DNA of 64,000 nucleotides from Chitinophaga sp. SYP-B3965 (GCF_009647655.1 NZ_WJFD01000001.1:620001-684000); one strand, 5' to 3'. Positions 33,920 to 44,716 are shown, numbered from the stretch's first letter. A program made the numbers and translations. Notes: generated by a model not told the origin, from the letters alone.

Positions 33920-35734
33920 ATGAGAAAGCTACTCTTAACTACTTGCCTGGCAGTGACCTGCTTTATGGCACAGGCGCAGGCTGACAAGAAGCCGCATACA
34001 TTTGCTTTAAGTAAATCTGATTTCCTGCTGGATGGTAAACCTTATCAGATCATCAGCGGAGAAATGCATCCCGCACGCATTCCGAAAGAATATTGGCGGC
34101 ACCGCATCCAGATGGCAAAGGCCATGGGCTGTAATACCATTGCTGCTTATATTTTCTGGAACTATCATGAAGGAACGGAAGGCACTTTCGATTTTACAAC
34201 AGAGAACCGCAATATAGCAGAGTTCGTGAAGATGTGCCAGGAAGAGAACATGTGGGTATTATTCCGCCCGGGTCCTTATGTATGTGCTGAATGGGAGTTT
34301 GGGGGATTGCCACCTTACCTGCTGCGTATCCCTGATATTAAAGTGCGTTGCTTAGATCCCCGTTATATGGTGGCGGTGGAAAGATATGTGAAAGCACTGG
34401 CGAATGAAGTGAAAGACCTGCAGGTAACAAAAGGCGGTCCCATCCTGATGGTGCAGGTAGAGAATGAATACGGCAGTTTTGGGAATGACAGGAATTACCT
34501 GCTTCGCCTGAAAGAACTCTGGGATCAGAATGGTATCAATGTTCCTTATTATACTGCTGATGGTCCAACTGCTTTTATGCTGGAAGCCGGCTCTATTCCC
34601 GGCGCTGCCATAGGCCTGGACTCCGGTGGTTCTGATGGTGACTTTGCAGCAGCAACCCGTCAGAATCCTGATGTACCTTCTTTCAGTAGCGAATCTTATC
34701 CCGGATGGTTAACGCATTGGGGAGAGAAGTGGGCAAGACCTGGTGTGGATGGTATTGTGAAAGAAATAAAATACCTCCTGGATAATAAGAAGTCTTTCAA
34801 CTTTTATGTGATCCATGGCGGAACGAATTTCGGTTTTACAGCGGGTGCTAACTCCGGTGGTAAAGGCTATGAACCGGATCTCACGAGTTATGATTATGAT
34901 GCACCGATCAATGAAAATGGTGATACCACTGCAAAGTATAACGCCCTGCGTAACCTGATAGGTTCTTATTTACCAAAAGGTAAAAAGCTGCCAAAGATCC
35001 CTGCGGCTATACCCACCATCACTTTCCCGGATGTGCAGCTGCAACCTTTCACCAGTATCTGGGAGCATCTGCCTCAAGCTATTCCATCTGTACAGCCAAA
35101 AACATTTGAAGCATACGGACAGGATTATGGTTTCATGGTGTACAAAACAAAACTCATCGGCCATAAGAGTGGCAAACTTACTATCACCGAGCTGCATGAT
35201 TATGCTACCATCTATCTCAATGGAAAGTATATCGGCAAACTGGATCGCAGGTTAGGTGAACAAACGATCACGCTGCCGAAGAGTGATGTGAAAGATCCTG
35301 TGCTGGAGATCCTCGTAGAAGGTATGGGGCGTATTAACTTTGCACAGTACCTGATAGATCGCAAAGGGATCACAGATCGTGTTGTATTGAACGGTATGAC
35401 ACTGATGAACTGGGAAGTATATGGTTTACCGATGAATGATGCTTTCATACATTCATTGAAGGCATCTAAAGCAGCAACAGATAAACCAGGCCAATATTTC
35501 AAAGGCAGTTTTCAACTGGCAAAAACAGGCGATACTTACATTGACATGAGTGCATTTAAAAAAGGAGTGGTTTGGGTAAATGGCCATAATCTGGGTCGTT
35601 TTTGGGAAATAGGCCCGCAGAAAAGGCTGTACTGCCCTGCCAGCTGGCTGAAGAACGGGGAGAATGAGGTGATCATCTTTGATCTGCATCAGACAACCGC
35701 GGCTACTATTTCCGGTCAGAGAACAATGGAGTAA
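33920..35734 (+). CDS. GH35 beta-galactosidase, secreted
   Basis: This 604-residue glycoside hydrolase family 35 enzyme has a signal peptide (MRKLLLTTCLAVTCFMAQAQA) and a TIM barrel with the conserved FRPGPYVCAEWEFGGLP. The acid/base is E183 in QVENEYGSFG and the nucleophile E258 in SSESYPGW. Beta-sandwich domains follow, the last with VVWVNGHNLGRFWEIGPQKRLYCP. It probably removes terminal beta-galactose in the periplasm. An in-frame GTG at 33875 would add 15 residues that spoil the signal peptide. It lies after the GMC genes but has its own terminator. Confidence 0.93.
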   Translation: MRKLLLTTCLAVTCFMAQAQADKKPHTFALSKSDFLLDGKPYQIISGEMHPARIPKEYWRHRIQMAKAMGCNTIAAYIFWNYHEGTEGTFDFTTENRNIAEFVKMCQEENMWVLFRPGPYVCAEWEFGGLPPYLLRIPDIKVRCLDPRYMVAVERYVKALANEVKDLQVTKGGPILMVQVENEYGSFGNDRNYLLRLKELWDQNGINVPYYTADGPTAFMLEAGSIPGAAIGLDSGGSDGDFAAATRQNPDVPSFSSESYPGWLTHWGEKWARPGVDGIVKEIKYLLDNKKSFNFYVIHGGTNFGFTAGANSGGKGYEPDLTSYDYDAPINENGDTTAKYNALRNLIGSYLPKGKKLPKIPAAIPTITFPDVQLQPFTSIWEHLPQAIPSVQPKTFEAYGQDYGFMVYKTKLIGHKSGKLTITELHDYATIYLNGKYIGKLDRRLGEQTITLPKSDVKDPVLEILVEGMGRINFAQYLIDRKGITDRVVLNGMTLMNWEVYGLPMNDAFIHSLKASKAATDKPGQYFKGSFQLAKTGDTYIDMSAFKKGVVWVNGHNLGRFWEIGPQKRLYCPASWLKNGENEVIIFDLHQTTAATISGQRTME

Positions 35735-35773
35735 AAAATGTAAAATGTAATCCGTTACACAATAGAAACATGT

Positions 35774-35817
35774 AAAGGGAAAGAGAAGCACGTCTTCTTT
35801 TTCCCTTTTACTTTTTG
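35774..35817 (+). terminator. terminator of the GH35 gene
   Basis: A 15-bp stem (AAAGGGAAAGAGAAG with CTTCTTTTTCCCTTT, one G-U pair) over CACGT is followed by TACTTTTT. Confidence 0.88.
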
Positions 35818-35892
35818 ATTTTATAGATAAAAACAATTAACTTAAAGTAAGTTTCACGTAATTGAATTACTTCACCCTTAAAGCCGCTTACC

Positions 35893-36333
35893 ATGGGCAG
35901 AGTCAGAAATATCTTGGTGGGCAAAGGACATGCAGTGTACTCCGTGCACCCGGACAGTACAGTTTATGAAGCCCTAAAAGTCCTTGTAGACAAGAACGTA
36001 GGTGCATTAGTAGTAATAGACAAAGACAAATTCCTCGGCATCTTCTCCGAACGCGACTATGCGCGCAGGGTGATCCTGAAAGGCCGCGCCTCTAAAGAAA
36101 CAACCATCCGTGAAATAATGACGGAGCATCCGATAACTGTTACTGAAGATGAAACAATAGAAGTCTGCATGGGTAAAATGACCGATAAAAGGATCCGGCA
36201 TTTACCAGTTGTAGATGATGATGGTCGTCTGATAGGTTTAATATCCATTGGTGACGTGGTTAAGTACATCATGGATGAGCAAAAGAATATTATTGAAAAC
36301 CTCGAATGTTATATACACGGCACTCACCACTAG
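35893..36333 (+). CDS. CBS-domain pair protein
   Basis: This 146-residue protein consists of two CBS domains (about residues 10-70 and 78-135; GIFSERDYARRV and GLISIGDVVKYI mark the ends of each). CBS pairs bind adenosine nucleotides and sense energy status. Stand-alone CBS proteins like this act as regulators of unknown partners. It lies 247 bp upstream of the nuo operon on the same strand, followed by a small hairpin, and is probably transcribed separately. Confidence 0.85.
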   Translation: MGRVRNILVGKGHAVYSVHPDSTVYEALKVLVDKNVGALVVIDKDKFLGIFSERDYARRVILKGRASKETTIREIMTEHPITVTEDETIEVCMGKMTDKRIRHLPVVDDDGRLIGLISIGDVVKYIMDEQKNIIENLECYIHGTHH

Positions 36334-36393
36334 CCAGGCCCTTTTCCACGTAAGCAATGAAGAACATTGCCCCAGGCACTTTCCGATAATCCT

Positions 36394-36425
36394 GAACGCA
36401 GATGGCGTTCTCTAATTGTTTTATT
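36394..36425 (+). terminator. possible terminator of the CBS gene
   Basis: GAACGC pairs with GCGTTC over AGATG and is followed by the T-rich TCTAATTGTTTTATT. The stem is only 6 bp. Confidence 0.45.
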
Positions 36426-36575
36426 GTTGCATCTGAAGAACTGATCGTAGTAGTAGCGTGAAGAAGAGATCTGGTTGTCAATAGTTGTTGGCATGAATGA
36501 CAGGATGGACTTGCAATAAAACAACAGATCGGAGTAATTATTAGCTGGATCAATCAGGTAACAACAATAAAACAA
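36416..36575. repeat. 11-mer CAATAAAACAA three times in the nuo leader region
   Basis: The word occurs inverted at 36416-36426 and directly at 36514-36524 and 36565-36575, the last copy ending 5 bp before the nuoA start codon. It may be a regulatory site or chance in A/T-rich DNA. Confidence 0.5.
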
Positions 36576-36580
36576 ATGCC

Positions 36581-37015
36581 ATGAACCCTTCCTGGCCCTT
36601 CCTCGTTTTTGGAGGTATTGTATTGGTATTGGTACTGGCCATCCTTGGCTTGTCCTACGTACTGGGGCAACGACATAAAGATCGTGCCACCGGTGAAGCA
36701 TATGAATCCGGTATCCTCTCTACCGGTTCTGCCAGGTTACGTTTTCCTTCCCAGTTTTATTTAGTGGCCATGTTGTTTGTGATCTTTGACATTGAGACCG
36801 TTTTCGTGATCTCATGGGCCATTGCATTTGATGACCTGGGATGGGCGGGTTTCATAGGCGTGTCTGTTTTTATCTTTATTTTACTCGTTGTATTGATATA
36901 CGAATGGCGTAATGGCGCGCTGGACTTTGGTCCGGACGGAAAGAAGATCCTGAAGGCATATTGGAAAATGCGAAAGCAATCTAAAACAATTCCAGATGAA
37001 GTGGTGGCTAACTGA
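36581..37015 (+). CDS. nuoA: NADH-quinone oxidoreductase subunit A
   Basis: This 144-residue subunit of the membrane arm of complex I has three transmembrane helices and the conserved acidic loop between the first two (GEAYESGI). The sequence [24 protein letters not shown] in the second helix is diagnostic. It begins a 13-gene operon running to 51911 and overlaps nuoB by 20 bp. Confidence 0.95.
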   Translation: MNPSWPFLVFGGIVLVLVLAILGLSYVLGQRHKDRATGEAYESGILSTGSARLRFPSQFYLVAMLFVIFDIETVFVISWAIAFDDLGWAGFIGVSVFIFILLVVLIYEWRNGALDFGPDGKKILKAYWKMRKQSKTIPDEVVAN

Positions 37016-37634
37016 ACCTAAAGATGCCGGCGCACACAAGGCCGGTAATTATTCCTTAGAGGAAACAGTGGGGCAGAGTGTGATGCTGACTTCTGTAGAG
37101 AGCCTGGTAGCCTGGGGCCGGAAGAATTCTATGTGGCCCTTCCATTTTGGATTGAGCTGTTGTTTTGTGGAAATGGCTACCGGTATGACGCCCAAATATG
37201 ATCTGGCCCGCTTTGGTGCGGAAGTGATCCGCGGCACGCCCAGGGAGGCAGATGTGATGATCATTGCCGGCACCGTATTCATCAAAATGGCGCCCATTAT
37301 TAAACGGCTGTACGAACAAATGATGGAGCCGCGCTGGGTGATCTCTATGGGATCATGTGCAAATTCCGGCGGCATGTACGATATTTACAGTGTAGTGCAG
37401 GGCGTAGATAAATTTTTACCCGTAGATGTTTATGTACCAGGTTGCCCGCCAAGGCCGGATGCCTTTATGCATGGCCTCGTATTATTGCAGCAATCTGTAG
37501 GGAAAGAAAAACGCCCGCTGAGCTGGGTGATAGGAGAGCAGGGTGTGATCAAACCGGAAAAGATCTCCATGCGGGATCAGAACCGGGACAAACGGCAGCA
37601 AATGACTGATTTTAAAACAACAGATGAAATATGA
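36996..37634 (+). CDS. nuoB: NADH-quinone oxidoreductase subunit B
   Basis: This 212-residue peripheral subunit holds iron-sulfur cluster N2, the last electron carrier before quinone. The four cysteines are C55 and C56 (GLSCCFVEM), C121 ([10 protein letters not shown]) and C150 (VPGCPPRPD). It overlaps nuoA by 20 bp and the following metallo-hydrolase gene by 4 bp, so it is translationally coupled to both. Its N-terminal start is accepted as given by overlap; a shorter start is possible. Confidence 0.96.
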   Translation: MKWWLTEPKDAGAHKAGNYSLEETVGQSVMLTSVESLVAWGRKNSMWPFHFGLSCCFVEMATGMTPKYDLARFGAEVIRGTPREADVMIIAGTVFIKMAPIIKRLYEQMMEPRWVISMGSCANSGGMYDIYSVVQGVDKFLPVDVYVPGCPPRPDAFMHGLVLLQQSVGKEKRPLSWVIGEQGVIKPEKISMRDQNRDKRQQMTDFKTTDEI

Positions 37635-38416
37635 AAATGAAAAGGATCACTGCAAACGTTTATGAGATACCGTTAGGTAATGTCAATGCTTTTCTCATAG
37701 AAGATGAAGAACTGACATTGATCGATACCGGTACTCCGGGCAGCGCTGTTAAGATCCTGCATGCCATCCGGTCCATTGGCCGTGATCCGGGAGATCTGCG
37801 TCATATCCTGCTTACACACAGTCATCCGGACCATTCCGGCGGTGCTTCAGAACTAAAAGCACAGACCAATGCTAAGATCTATATGCACGAAGCAGAAGCA
37901 GATTATGTGCGGAATGGATTCGTGCCTAAACCGGACGTGCCGGTGTTCACCGGTTTCATCAATAAGATGATGTACAATCTTTTTATCAAAAATGCTTCCG
38001 GAGATATTGCTTCTACAACAATAGATGAAATAATAGATGATGGGGACTGGTTACCCATTGCCGGTGGTATGCATACCATTCATGTACCAGGGCATAGCGC
38101 CGGGCAGTTAGCCTTTTTCCTGCCGGGGCAAAAGAACGTGCTCTTTGCGGCAGATGCGGCCGCCAACATCATGGGCCTGGGGCATGCCATCTTTTATGAA
38201 GATTTCCAGCTGGCCAAACACAGCCTGGAGAAGTTAGCCACCTTTGATTTTGATATCGCCTGCTTTGGTCATGGCAGCGCTATCCGTCATTCGGCCGCTG
38301 CGCGTTTCAGGAGCAAGTTCATGAAACATACGCAGAAGATCAGCCAGCAATCTGAGTATATAGTGCTGGATGAAGAATCCGTAATAAGAATAAAAGAACC
38401 CGAAGAAAGAATATAA
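37631..38416 (+). CDS. MBL-fold metallo-hydrolase inserted in the nuo operon
   Basis: This 261-residue metallo-beta-lactamase-fold protein has the metal motif H63-S-H65-P-D67-H68 and later ligands in [15 protein letters not shown] and CFGHGS. It resembles general glyoxalase II-like or lactonase-like hydrolases and has no signal peptide. The start overlaps nuoB's stop codon (ATGA), and nuoCD follows after 85 bp. It is not a known complex I subunit. Its substrate and any link to respiration are unknown; the coupling shows at least that it is co-expressed. Confidence 0.88.
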   Translation: MKMKRITANVYEIPLGNVNAFLIEDEELTLIDTGTPGSAVKILHAIRSIGRDPGDLRHILLTHSHPDHSGGASELKAQTNAKIYMHEAEADYVRNGFVPKPDVPVFTGFINKMMYNLFIKNASGDIASTTIDEIIDDGDWLPIAGGMHTIHVPGHSAGQLAFFLPGQKNVLFAADAAANIMGLGHAIFYEDFQLAKHSLEKLATFDFDIACFGHGSAIRHSAAARFRSKFMKHTQKISQQSEYIVLDEESVIRIKEPEERI

Positions 38417-38501
38417 ATCTGATACAAGCTCATTGCAGCAAGGGACCCAAGCTTGGTTAAGCTAAATAGCATGGCGCATTGATTTTACTAAAAACGTAAT
38501 C

Positions 38502-40241
38502 ATGCCCCCGAGCATCTTTAATACCCTCTGCTCCCGGTTCGGTGAGAATATTTTCCACGAACAACTCACCCGGGATGAGACGCCCACGATCTGGACGCCA
38601 CAAGGGAAGATCATTGCTGTCCTGGAATACCTCCGCACACATGTGGAGCAACCCTACCGCATGTTCTACGACCTTACTGCTATAGATGAGCGCGCCATTA
38701 AAAGGAAATACAACGGCACCGGAGACTTTACCCTCGTATATCATCTCTTCTCTTTTGAACGTAATGCTTTTGTCCGTTTAAAAGTTGCACTGCATGGTGA
38801 ATACCCTAAACACCCCACCTGCAGCGATCTCTGGCCCTGTGCCAACTGGTATGAAAGGGAAGTGTATGATATGTTCGGTATCGTGTTTGAAGGGCACCCG
38901 CTGCTGAAACGCATCCTCATGCCAGTGACCTGGGAAGGGCATCCGCTCCGGAAGGAGCATCCAGCCCGCGCCACGGAAATGGGCCCGTTCCGCCTCTTTG
39001 ATGAGAAAGAGGATAGGGAGCAGGCAGCCCTGCAGTTTAACCCGGAAGAGTGGGGCTTAAAACGCCAAAGCGAAGATTCTGATTTCATGTTCCTCAACAT
39101 TGGTCCGCAACACCCCGGTACGCATGGCGTACTGCGCATCATCCTGCAACTGGATGGAGAAGATATTGTGGATGCGGTACCGGACATCGGCTTCCATCAC
39201 CGCGGCGCAGAGAAAATGGGAGAGCGGCAATCCTGGCATACTTACATTCCTTATACAGACAGGATAGATTACCTGGGCGGCGTAAATAATAATCTCGCCT
39301 ACCTGCTTTCAGTAGAGAAACTGGCAGGTATCCAGATCCCTGAACGCGCAGAAGTGATCCGCGTAATGCTCTGCGAACTCTTCCGCATTGCCAGCCACCT
39401 CGTATGGTACGGCACCTTTGCGCAGGATGTGGGACAGCTGTCTCCCGTGTTCTATATGTTCACGGACAGGGAAAGGATCTTTGAGATAATAGAAGCCATC
39501 TGCGGCGGGCGCATGCATCCCAACTGGTTCCGCATTGGCGGCGTGGCGCAGGACCTGCCCAATGGATGGGATACCCTCGTGCGTGATTTCGTTAAATACT
39601 TTCCAAAGAAATTAAAAGAGTACGATAAGATGGTGATGCGCAATGCGCTTTTCAAAGCACGCACTGTAGGCATTGGTGTGTTCACACTGGAAGAAGCCAT
39701 CGACTGGGGCGCCACAGGTCCTAACCTGCGTGCCTGTGGTATGGAATGGGACATGCGCAAGAAACGCCCTTACAGTGGGTATGAAAAATATGATTTTGAT
39801 ATTCCAACAGGGCAGAACGGAGATTGTTATGATCGTGCACAGGTACGTGTGGATGAAATGTGGCAAAGCCTGCGCATCATAGAACAATGCCTGGAGAACA
39901 TGCCTGCCGGGCCTTATAAATCAGATCATCCTTTAACTACGCCTCCTATCAAACAGTTCACGATGCAGGATATTGAAACCCTCATCCATCACTTCCTGAA
40001 CGTGAGCTGGGGACCTGTGATCCCGCCAGGAGAGGCGATGATAGTAACGGAAGCCACGAAAGGCTGGAACAGTTATTACCTCACCAGTGACGGCAATACA
40101 TCGCCTTATCGTGTGAGAGTGCGCACGCCTTCGTTCGCGCACATGCAAATGCTGCCTTATATCAGTCGCGGATATACGGTAGCGGATATGTTATCTATCC
40201 TGGGCGCGATGGATTATGTGCTGGCTGATATTGATCGTTAA
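38502..40241 (+). CDS. nuoCD: fused NADH-quinone oxidoreductase subunit C/D
   Basis: This 579-residue protein joins NuoC (about residues 1-165; [20 protein letters not shown]) to NuoD (about 190-579; [38 protein letters not shown]). NuoD forms part of the quinone site, including the conserved His in GPQHPGTHG. The fusion is the form found in E. coli, whereas separate nuoC and nuoD genes are common in other bacteria. No frameshift joins the two. It starts 85 bp after the metallo-hydrolase gene. Confidence 0.95.
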   Translation: MPPSIFNTLCSRFGENIFHEQLTRDETPTIWTPQGKIIAVLEYLRTHVEQPYRMFYDLTAIDERAIKRKYNGTGDFTLVYHLFSFERNAFVRLKVALHGEYPKHPTCSDLWPCANWYEREVYDMFGIVFEGHPLLKRILMPVTWEGHPLRKEHPARATEMGPFRLFDEKEDREQAALQFNPEEWGLKRQSEDSDFMFLNIGPQHPGTHGVLRIILQLDGEDIVDAVPDIGFHHRGAEKMGERQSWHTYIPYTDRIDYLGGVNNNLAYLLSVEKLAGIQIPERAEVIRVMLCELFRIASHLVWYGTFAQDVGQLSPVFYMFTDRERIFEIIEAICGGRMHPNWFRIGGVAQDLPNGWDTLVRDFVKYFPKKLKEYDKMVMRNALFKARTVGIGVFTLEEAIDWGATGPNLRACGMEWDMRKKRPYSGYEKYDFDIPTGQNGDCYDRAQVRVDEMWQSLRIIEQCLENMPAGPYKSDHPLTTPPIKQFTMQDIETLIHHFLNVSWGPVIPPGEAMIVTEATKGWNSYYLTSDGNTSPYRVRVRTPSFAHMQMLPYISRGYTVADMLSILGAMDYVLADIDR

Positions 40242-40256
40242 AAACTATTACACAGT

Positions 40257-40721
40257 ATGCTAACCACTTCTGAAAAGGAACAGATCGAAAAGGAGATCCG
40301 GCAGGTGCCGGTAAAAAAGGCTGCCTGCATTGAAGCATTGAAGATTGTACAGGATCATCGCAGATGGGTATCTGATGAAGGTATCCAGGATGTGGCAGAT
40401 ATCCTGGAAATGAGCACCGAAGAAGTGGACAGCATTGCAACGTTCTATAACCTGATCTTTCGCCAACCCGTTGGCCGCCACATCATCCTGCTGTGCGACA
40501 GCATCAGTTGTTATGTGATGGGCTACAAAGAACTGCATCAGCAGATAGTACAATTACTCGGAATTCAATACGGTCAAACTACACTGGACGGTCGTTTTAC
40601 ATTACTTCCCAATCCTTGCCTCGGTACCTGTGATCATGCGCCTGCGCTGATGGTAGACCATGATCTGTACCGTGATCTGAGAAAGGAAGAACTGGAAAAC
40701 ATCCTGGCAAAATATACCTGA
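40257..40721 (+). CDS. nuoE: NADH-quinone oxidoreductase subunit E
   Basis: This 154-residue thioredoxin-fold subunit carries the [2Fe-2S] cluster N1a on C80, C85, C121 and C125 (LLCDSISCYVMG and NPCLGTCDHAP). It forms the NADH-oxidising module with NuoF and NuoG. It lies 15 bp after nuoCD, and nuoF starts 1 bp after its stop codon. Confidence 0.95.
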   Translation: MLTTSEKEQIEKEIRQVPVKKAACIEALKIVQDHRRWVSDEGIQDVADILEMSTEEVDSIATFYNLIFRQPVGRHIILLCDSISCYVMGYKELHQQIVQLLGIQYGQTTLDGRFTLLPNPCLGTCDHAPALMVDHDLYRDLRKEELENILAKYT

Positions 40722-40722
40722 T

Positions 40723-41988
40723 ATGGAACGCCCTTTAACACAACATATCACCTTTCCTCCGCTCGATCTTCGTGCATACGAAGCCGTGGGTGGTTATCAG
40801 TCTGTACGAAAAGCGCTGAAAGACATGGCACCGGGGGATATCACTGCACTCCTGAAAGAATCGAACATGAAGGGAAGGGGAGGCGCAGGATTCAGTACCG
40901 GTATGAAGTGGAGTTTTGTTCCCATGAATGTGAGCGGCCCCAAATACCTCGTGGCCAATGCAGATGAAATGGAACCCGGCACCTTCAAAGACCGCTGGCT
41001 GCTGGAAGGTAATCCGCATCAGCTGATAGAAGGCATGATCGTATCTGCTTATGCTATCCAGGCTACAGAGTCTTTTGTATTCCTTCGATGGGCCTATAAA
41101 GTAGCGGCAGTAGAGATCCATAAAGCGATTAAGGAAGCATATGCTGCCGGTTATCTCGGTAAGAACATCCTGGGTACAGATTTTTCGCTGGACATGCATT
41201 TGCATACCGGCGTAGGCAGATATATGTGTGGTGAAGAAACAGCGTTGTTGAATTCATTGGAAGGAAAGAGAGCCACACCCCGCGCCAAACCTCCCTTTCC
41301 GCAGGTCAGCGGTTTGTTTGGCAAACCAACTATCGTGAATAATGTGGAAACACTTTGTTATATCCCGCACATCATTAATAATGGCGCTGCATGGTTTCAA
41401 TCATTGAGCCATACAAATGATGGTGGTACAAAGATCTATGGCGTAAGCGGCCGTGTAAAGAAACCAGGCGCCTGGGAATTACCCATGGGTGTTACGATGC
41501 GGGAATTAATTGAAGAACATGCCGGCGGTATGCAGGATGGTTATAAGTTCCGTGGTGTATTACCCGGCGGTGCATCTACAGATTTCCTGGTGGAAGAACA
41601 CATGGATATCAAAATGGACTTTGCCGGCGTAGCCGCCGCAGGCAGCCGTTTAGGCACAGGCACGATGGTGGTGCTGGACGACAGGACCTGCCCCGTTGGT
41701 TTTGTACATAACCTGGAACACTTCTTTGCACAGGAGTCCTGCGGTTTCTGTACGCCCTGCCGGGAAGGCCTCCCATGGACAGAGAAACTACTCCTGGCGA
41801 TAGAGCAGGGAGAAGGAAGAGAAGAAGACCTTGCCATGCTGGCCTCACATGCCAAGATGATGGGCCCGGGCAACACCTTCTGTGCATTGGCGCCCGGCGC
41901 TATGGAACCATTGCAAAGCGCACTTAAATATTTCAGAGACGATTTTGAACAACATATCAGGGAAAAGAGATGTCCTTATCATGCTTAA
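40723..41988 (+). CDS. nuoF: NADH-quinone oxidoreductase subunit F
   Basis: This 421-residue flavoprotein binds NADH, FMN and cluster N3. The FMN/NADH loop GRGGAGFSTG is at 51-60, and the [4Fe-4S] ligands are C340, C343, C346 (ESCGFCTPCREG) and C387 (NTFCALAPGA). It accepts hydride from NADH and starts the electron chain. It lies 1 bp after nuoE and 13 bp before nuoG. Confidence 0.96.
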   Translation: MERPLTQHITFPPLDLRAYEAVGGYQSVRKALKDMAPGDITALLKESNMKGRGGAGFSTGMKWSFVPMNVSGPKYLVANADEMEPGTFKDRWLLEGNPHQLIEGMIVSAYAIQATESFVFLRWAYKVAAVEIHKAIKEAYAAGYLGKNILGTDFSLDMHLHTGVGRYMCGEETALLNSLEGKRATPRAKPPFPQVSGLFGKPTIVNNVETLCYIPHIINNGAAWFQSLSHTNDGGTKIYGVSGRVKKPGAWELPMGVTMRELIEEHAGGMQDGYKFRGVLPGGASTDFLVEEHMDIKMDFAGVAAAGSRLGTGTMVVLDDRTCPVGFVHNLEHFFAQESCGFCTPCREGLPWTEKLLLAIEQGEGREEDLAMLASHAKMMGPGNTFCALAPGAMEPLQSALKYFRDDFEQHIREKRCPYHA

Positions 41989-42001
41989 TCCGTAACAGTC
42001 T

Positions 42002-44716
42002 ATGGCAACGATATATATTGACAACAAACCCTTCGATGTAAAGAACAGTAAGAACCTCCTGGAGGCTTGCCTGCAGCTGGGCCTGGACCTTCCTTACTTC
42101 TGCTGGCATCCCGCTATGGGTTCAGTAGGCGCATGCAGGCAATGTGCTATTAAAACATACAAGGATGAGGATGATAAAAAGGGCCGTATTGTAATGAGCT
42201 GCATGGAGCCGGTGAAAGAGAATGTGCGGATCTCTGTGAACGATATAGAATCCACGGAATTCAGAAACCAGATCATCGGGCTGCTGATGACGAATCATCC
42301 GCACGACTGTGCTGTTTGTGATGAAGGCGGCGCCTGCCATTTGCAGGATATGACCGTGATGACGGGACACAGTTACCGTGATTACCGCTTTACAAAACGT
42401 ACCCACCGCAACCAGGACCTTGGGCCCTTCCTCAATCATGAAATGAACCGTTGCATTCAATGTTACCGTTGTGTAAGATTCTATAAAGATTATGCCGGCG
42501 GAAAAGATCTGAATGTATTTGCGGCGAATAATAAAGTATTCTTTGGCCGTCAGAAAGATGGCAAGCTGGAAAGCGAATTTAGTGGCAACCTTGCAGAAGT
42601 CTGTCCAACAGGGGTTTTTACGGATAAAACCCTTTTATCCCACTATACCCGGAAATGGGACATGACCTATGCGCCTTCTATTTGCCAGGGCTGCTCCATT
42701 GGTTGTAACATCAGTGCGGGAGAACGTTATGGTTCTATCCGCCAGATCACCAATCGGTACAATGGAGAAGTGAATGGTTATTTCCTGTGCGACAGGGGGC
42801 GCTATGGTTATGAGTTTGTGAACAGTTCGCAACGTATCCAGCATCCGGCGCTGCGCCCGCATCATAACGGCACGCCGGATAAAGATCACATCATCAACCA
42901 TGTAGCTAATAAGCTTCGCTCAGGCAAAGCCATTGGCATTGGTTCTCCGCGCGCCAGCCTGGAATCCAATTTCGCTTTGCGGCAACTGGTGGGTGAAAAA
43001 CATTTTTACCTGGGCATGTCCGACATTGATCATGACCACACCGCACTGGCACTTAAAATACTGCGTGATGGCCCTGTACGCACCCCTTCGCTGCATGAAA
43101 TGGAAAAAGCGGATATGGTACTCATATTGGGAGAAGATGTGACCAATACTGCCCCGATGATGGCATTAGCCGTGAGGCAGGCAGTAAGGCAGGAGCCTAT
43201 GCATGATGCCATGAATGAAGTACATATTGCAGCCTGGCAGGATGCTGCAGTAAGAGAAGCAGTGCAGGAAAAGAAAGGCCCTTTCTTTATTCTGAATACA
43301 TTTCCTACACCTTTAGATGAATTAGCCACACAAATACAACGTGGCGCACCGGATAACCTTGCGCGACTGGCCTTTGCCATTAGTCATCAGCTGGATGCGA
43401 GCATACCTGCTGTAACAGGTCTCAGCGATGCGGAGACAACGCTGGTGGCTACGATTGTAGAAGCTTTACTGGCAGCAGAACATCCTCTCATCATCAGTGG
43501 ATTTGGCAGCGGTTATGATTCCTTCATGAAAGCAGCAGCCAATATCAGCTGGGCATTACATAAGCAGGGCAAGCAACCCATGCTTAGCCTTACCGTTCCT
43601 GAATGTAACAGTCTGGGATTGGAAATGCTGGGCGGCCACCGGCTGGATTCCGCACTGGATGTATTACGGCACGGGGATGCGGATACTATCGTGATCCTGG
43701 AAAATGATCTCTATCGCCGCGCAGATAAACATGTGATCGATGAATTATTCAGCCATGCAAAAGAAGTGATCCTCATAGATCATCTGTATAATCAAACAGC
43801 AGAACGTGCCACTGTGATCCTGCCTGCGGGCACCTTTGCGGAAGCAGATGGCACTATCGTAAATAATGAAGGCCGTGCACAACGTTATTTCCAGGTATTT
43901 GTGCCTAAGGGAGAAATACAGGAAAGCTGGCGCTGGTGTTTGCAGATAGCACAAGCGGCAGGCATTCATCGCCTGAACGGACTAATGAGCCTGGATGATA
44001 TTACCTGGGCCATGTGTACCGCTATTCCTTCTCTGGAGTTAGTGCAGCAGCTGGCCCCGCATGCAGAGTTCCGCATGGCAGGTCAAAAGATACCGCGGGA
44101 ACCGCATCGTTATAGTGGCCGTACTGCTATGACAGCCAATGAAAATGTAAGTGAGCCTAAACCACCGGATGATATCGATACGCCGCTTTCCTTTACGATG
44201 GAAGGTTTCAGGGGAGAAGCCCCAGCACCGTTAATTCCTTTCTTCTGGTCCCCCGGCTGGAATTCCGTGCAGGCTATCAATAAATTCCAGACAGAAATAG
44301 GTGGCGCGCTGCATGGCGGCGATCCCGGAAAACGATTACTGGAGCCACGTAAAGATGCCGTTATTCATTTCTTTACAGAAGCGCCGGAACCTTATATGCC
44401 TATTCCCGGTCACGTACACCTGATGCCTATCTACCAGATCTTCGGCTCAGAAGAATTAAGTATGTACACACGTGGCATTGCAAAAAGCGCGGCGGAATTC
44501 TTCTGCATCTATATGAACCCGGAAGATCTGCACGAGTGGAATATAGAACCGGGCGCCTGGTTCAACTTTGAAATAGATGGACATTCTTATGTGATGAACG
44601 CAACCCCTAATAACTGGTTGCCTCGGGGAATAGCCGCTATTAATGCAGGGCTGCCGAAAGCAGAGATCGTAGACCTGCCGCAATGTATCCGTTTCATTCA
44701 TTCATCAACCGTATAA
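42002..44716 (+). CDS. nuoG: NADH-quinone oxidoreductase subunit G
   Basis: This 904-residue iron-sulfur subunit carries a [2Fe-2S] site (C34, C45, C48, C67), the H99/C103/C106/C112 N5 site and the N4 site (C151, C154, C157, C201). It also has a C228-x2-C231-x3-C235-x27-C263 set that matches the extra N7 cluster known in E. coli. The long C-terminal part is molybdopterin-oxidoreductase-like but without cofactor function. Length is near the E. coli subunit. It sits 3 bp before nuoH. Confidence 0.95.
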   Translation: MATIYIDNKPFDVKNSKNLLEACLQLGLDLPYFCWHPAMGSVGACRQCAIKTYKDEDDKKGRIVMSCMEPVKENVRISVNDIESTEFRNQIIGLLMTNHPHDCAVCDEGGACHLQDMTVMTGHSYRDYRFTKRTHRNQDLGPFLNHEMNRCIQCYRCVRFYKDYAGGKDLNVFAANNKVFFGRQKDGKLESEFSGNLAEVCPTGVFTDKTLLSHYTRKWDMTYAPSICQGCSIGCNISAGERYGSIRQITNRYNGEVNGYFLCDRGRYGYEFVNSSQRIQHPALRPHHNGTPDKDHIINHVANKLRSGKAIGIGSPRASLESNFALRQLVGEKHFYLGMSDIDHDHTALALKILRDGPVRTPSLHEMEKADMVLILGEDVTNTAPMMALAVRQAVRQEPMHDAMNEVHIAAWQDAAVREAVQEKKGPFFILNTFPTPLDELATQIQRGAPDNLARLAFAISHQLDASIPAVTGLSDAETTLVATIVEALLAAEHPLIISGFGSGYDSFMKAAANISWALHKQGKQPMLSLTVPECNSLGLEMLGGHRLDSALDVLRHGDADTIVILENDLYRRADKHVIDELFSHAKEVILIDHLYNQTAERATVILPAGTFAEADGTIVNNEGRAQRYFQVFVPKGEIQESWRWCLQIAQAAGIHRLNGLMSLDDITWAMCTAIPSLELVQQLAPHAEFRMAGQKIPREPHRYSGRTAMTANENVSEPKPPDDIDTPLSFTMEGFRGEAPAPLIPFFWSPGWNSVQAINKFQTEIGGALHGGDPGKRLLEPRKDAVIHFFTEAPEPYMPIPGHVHLMPIYQIFGSEELSMYTRGIAKSAAEFFCIYMNPEDLHEWNIEPGAWFNFEIDGHSYVMNATPNNWLPRGIAAINAGLPKAEIVDLPQCIRFIHSSTV

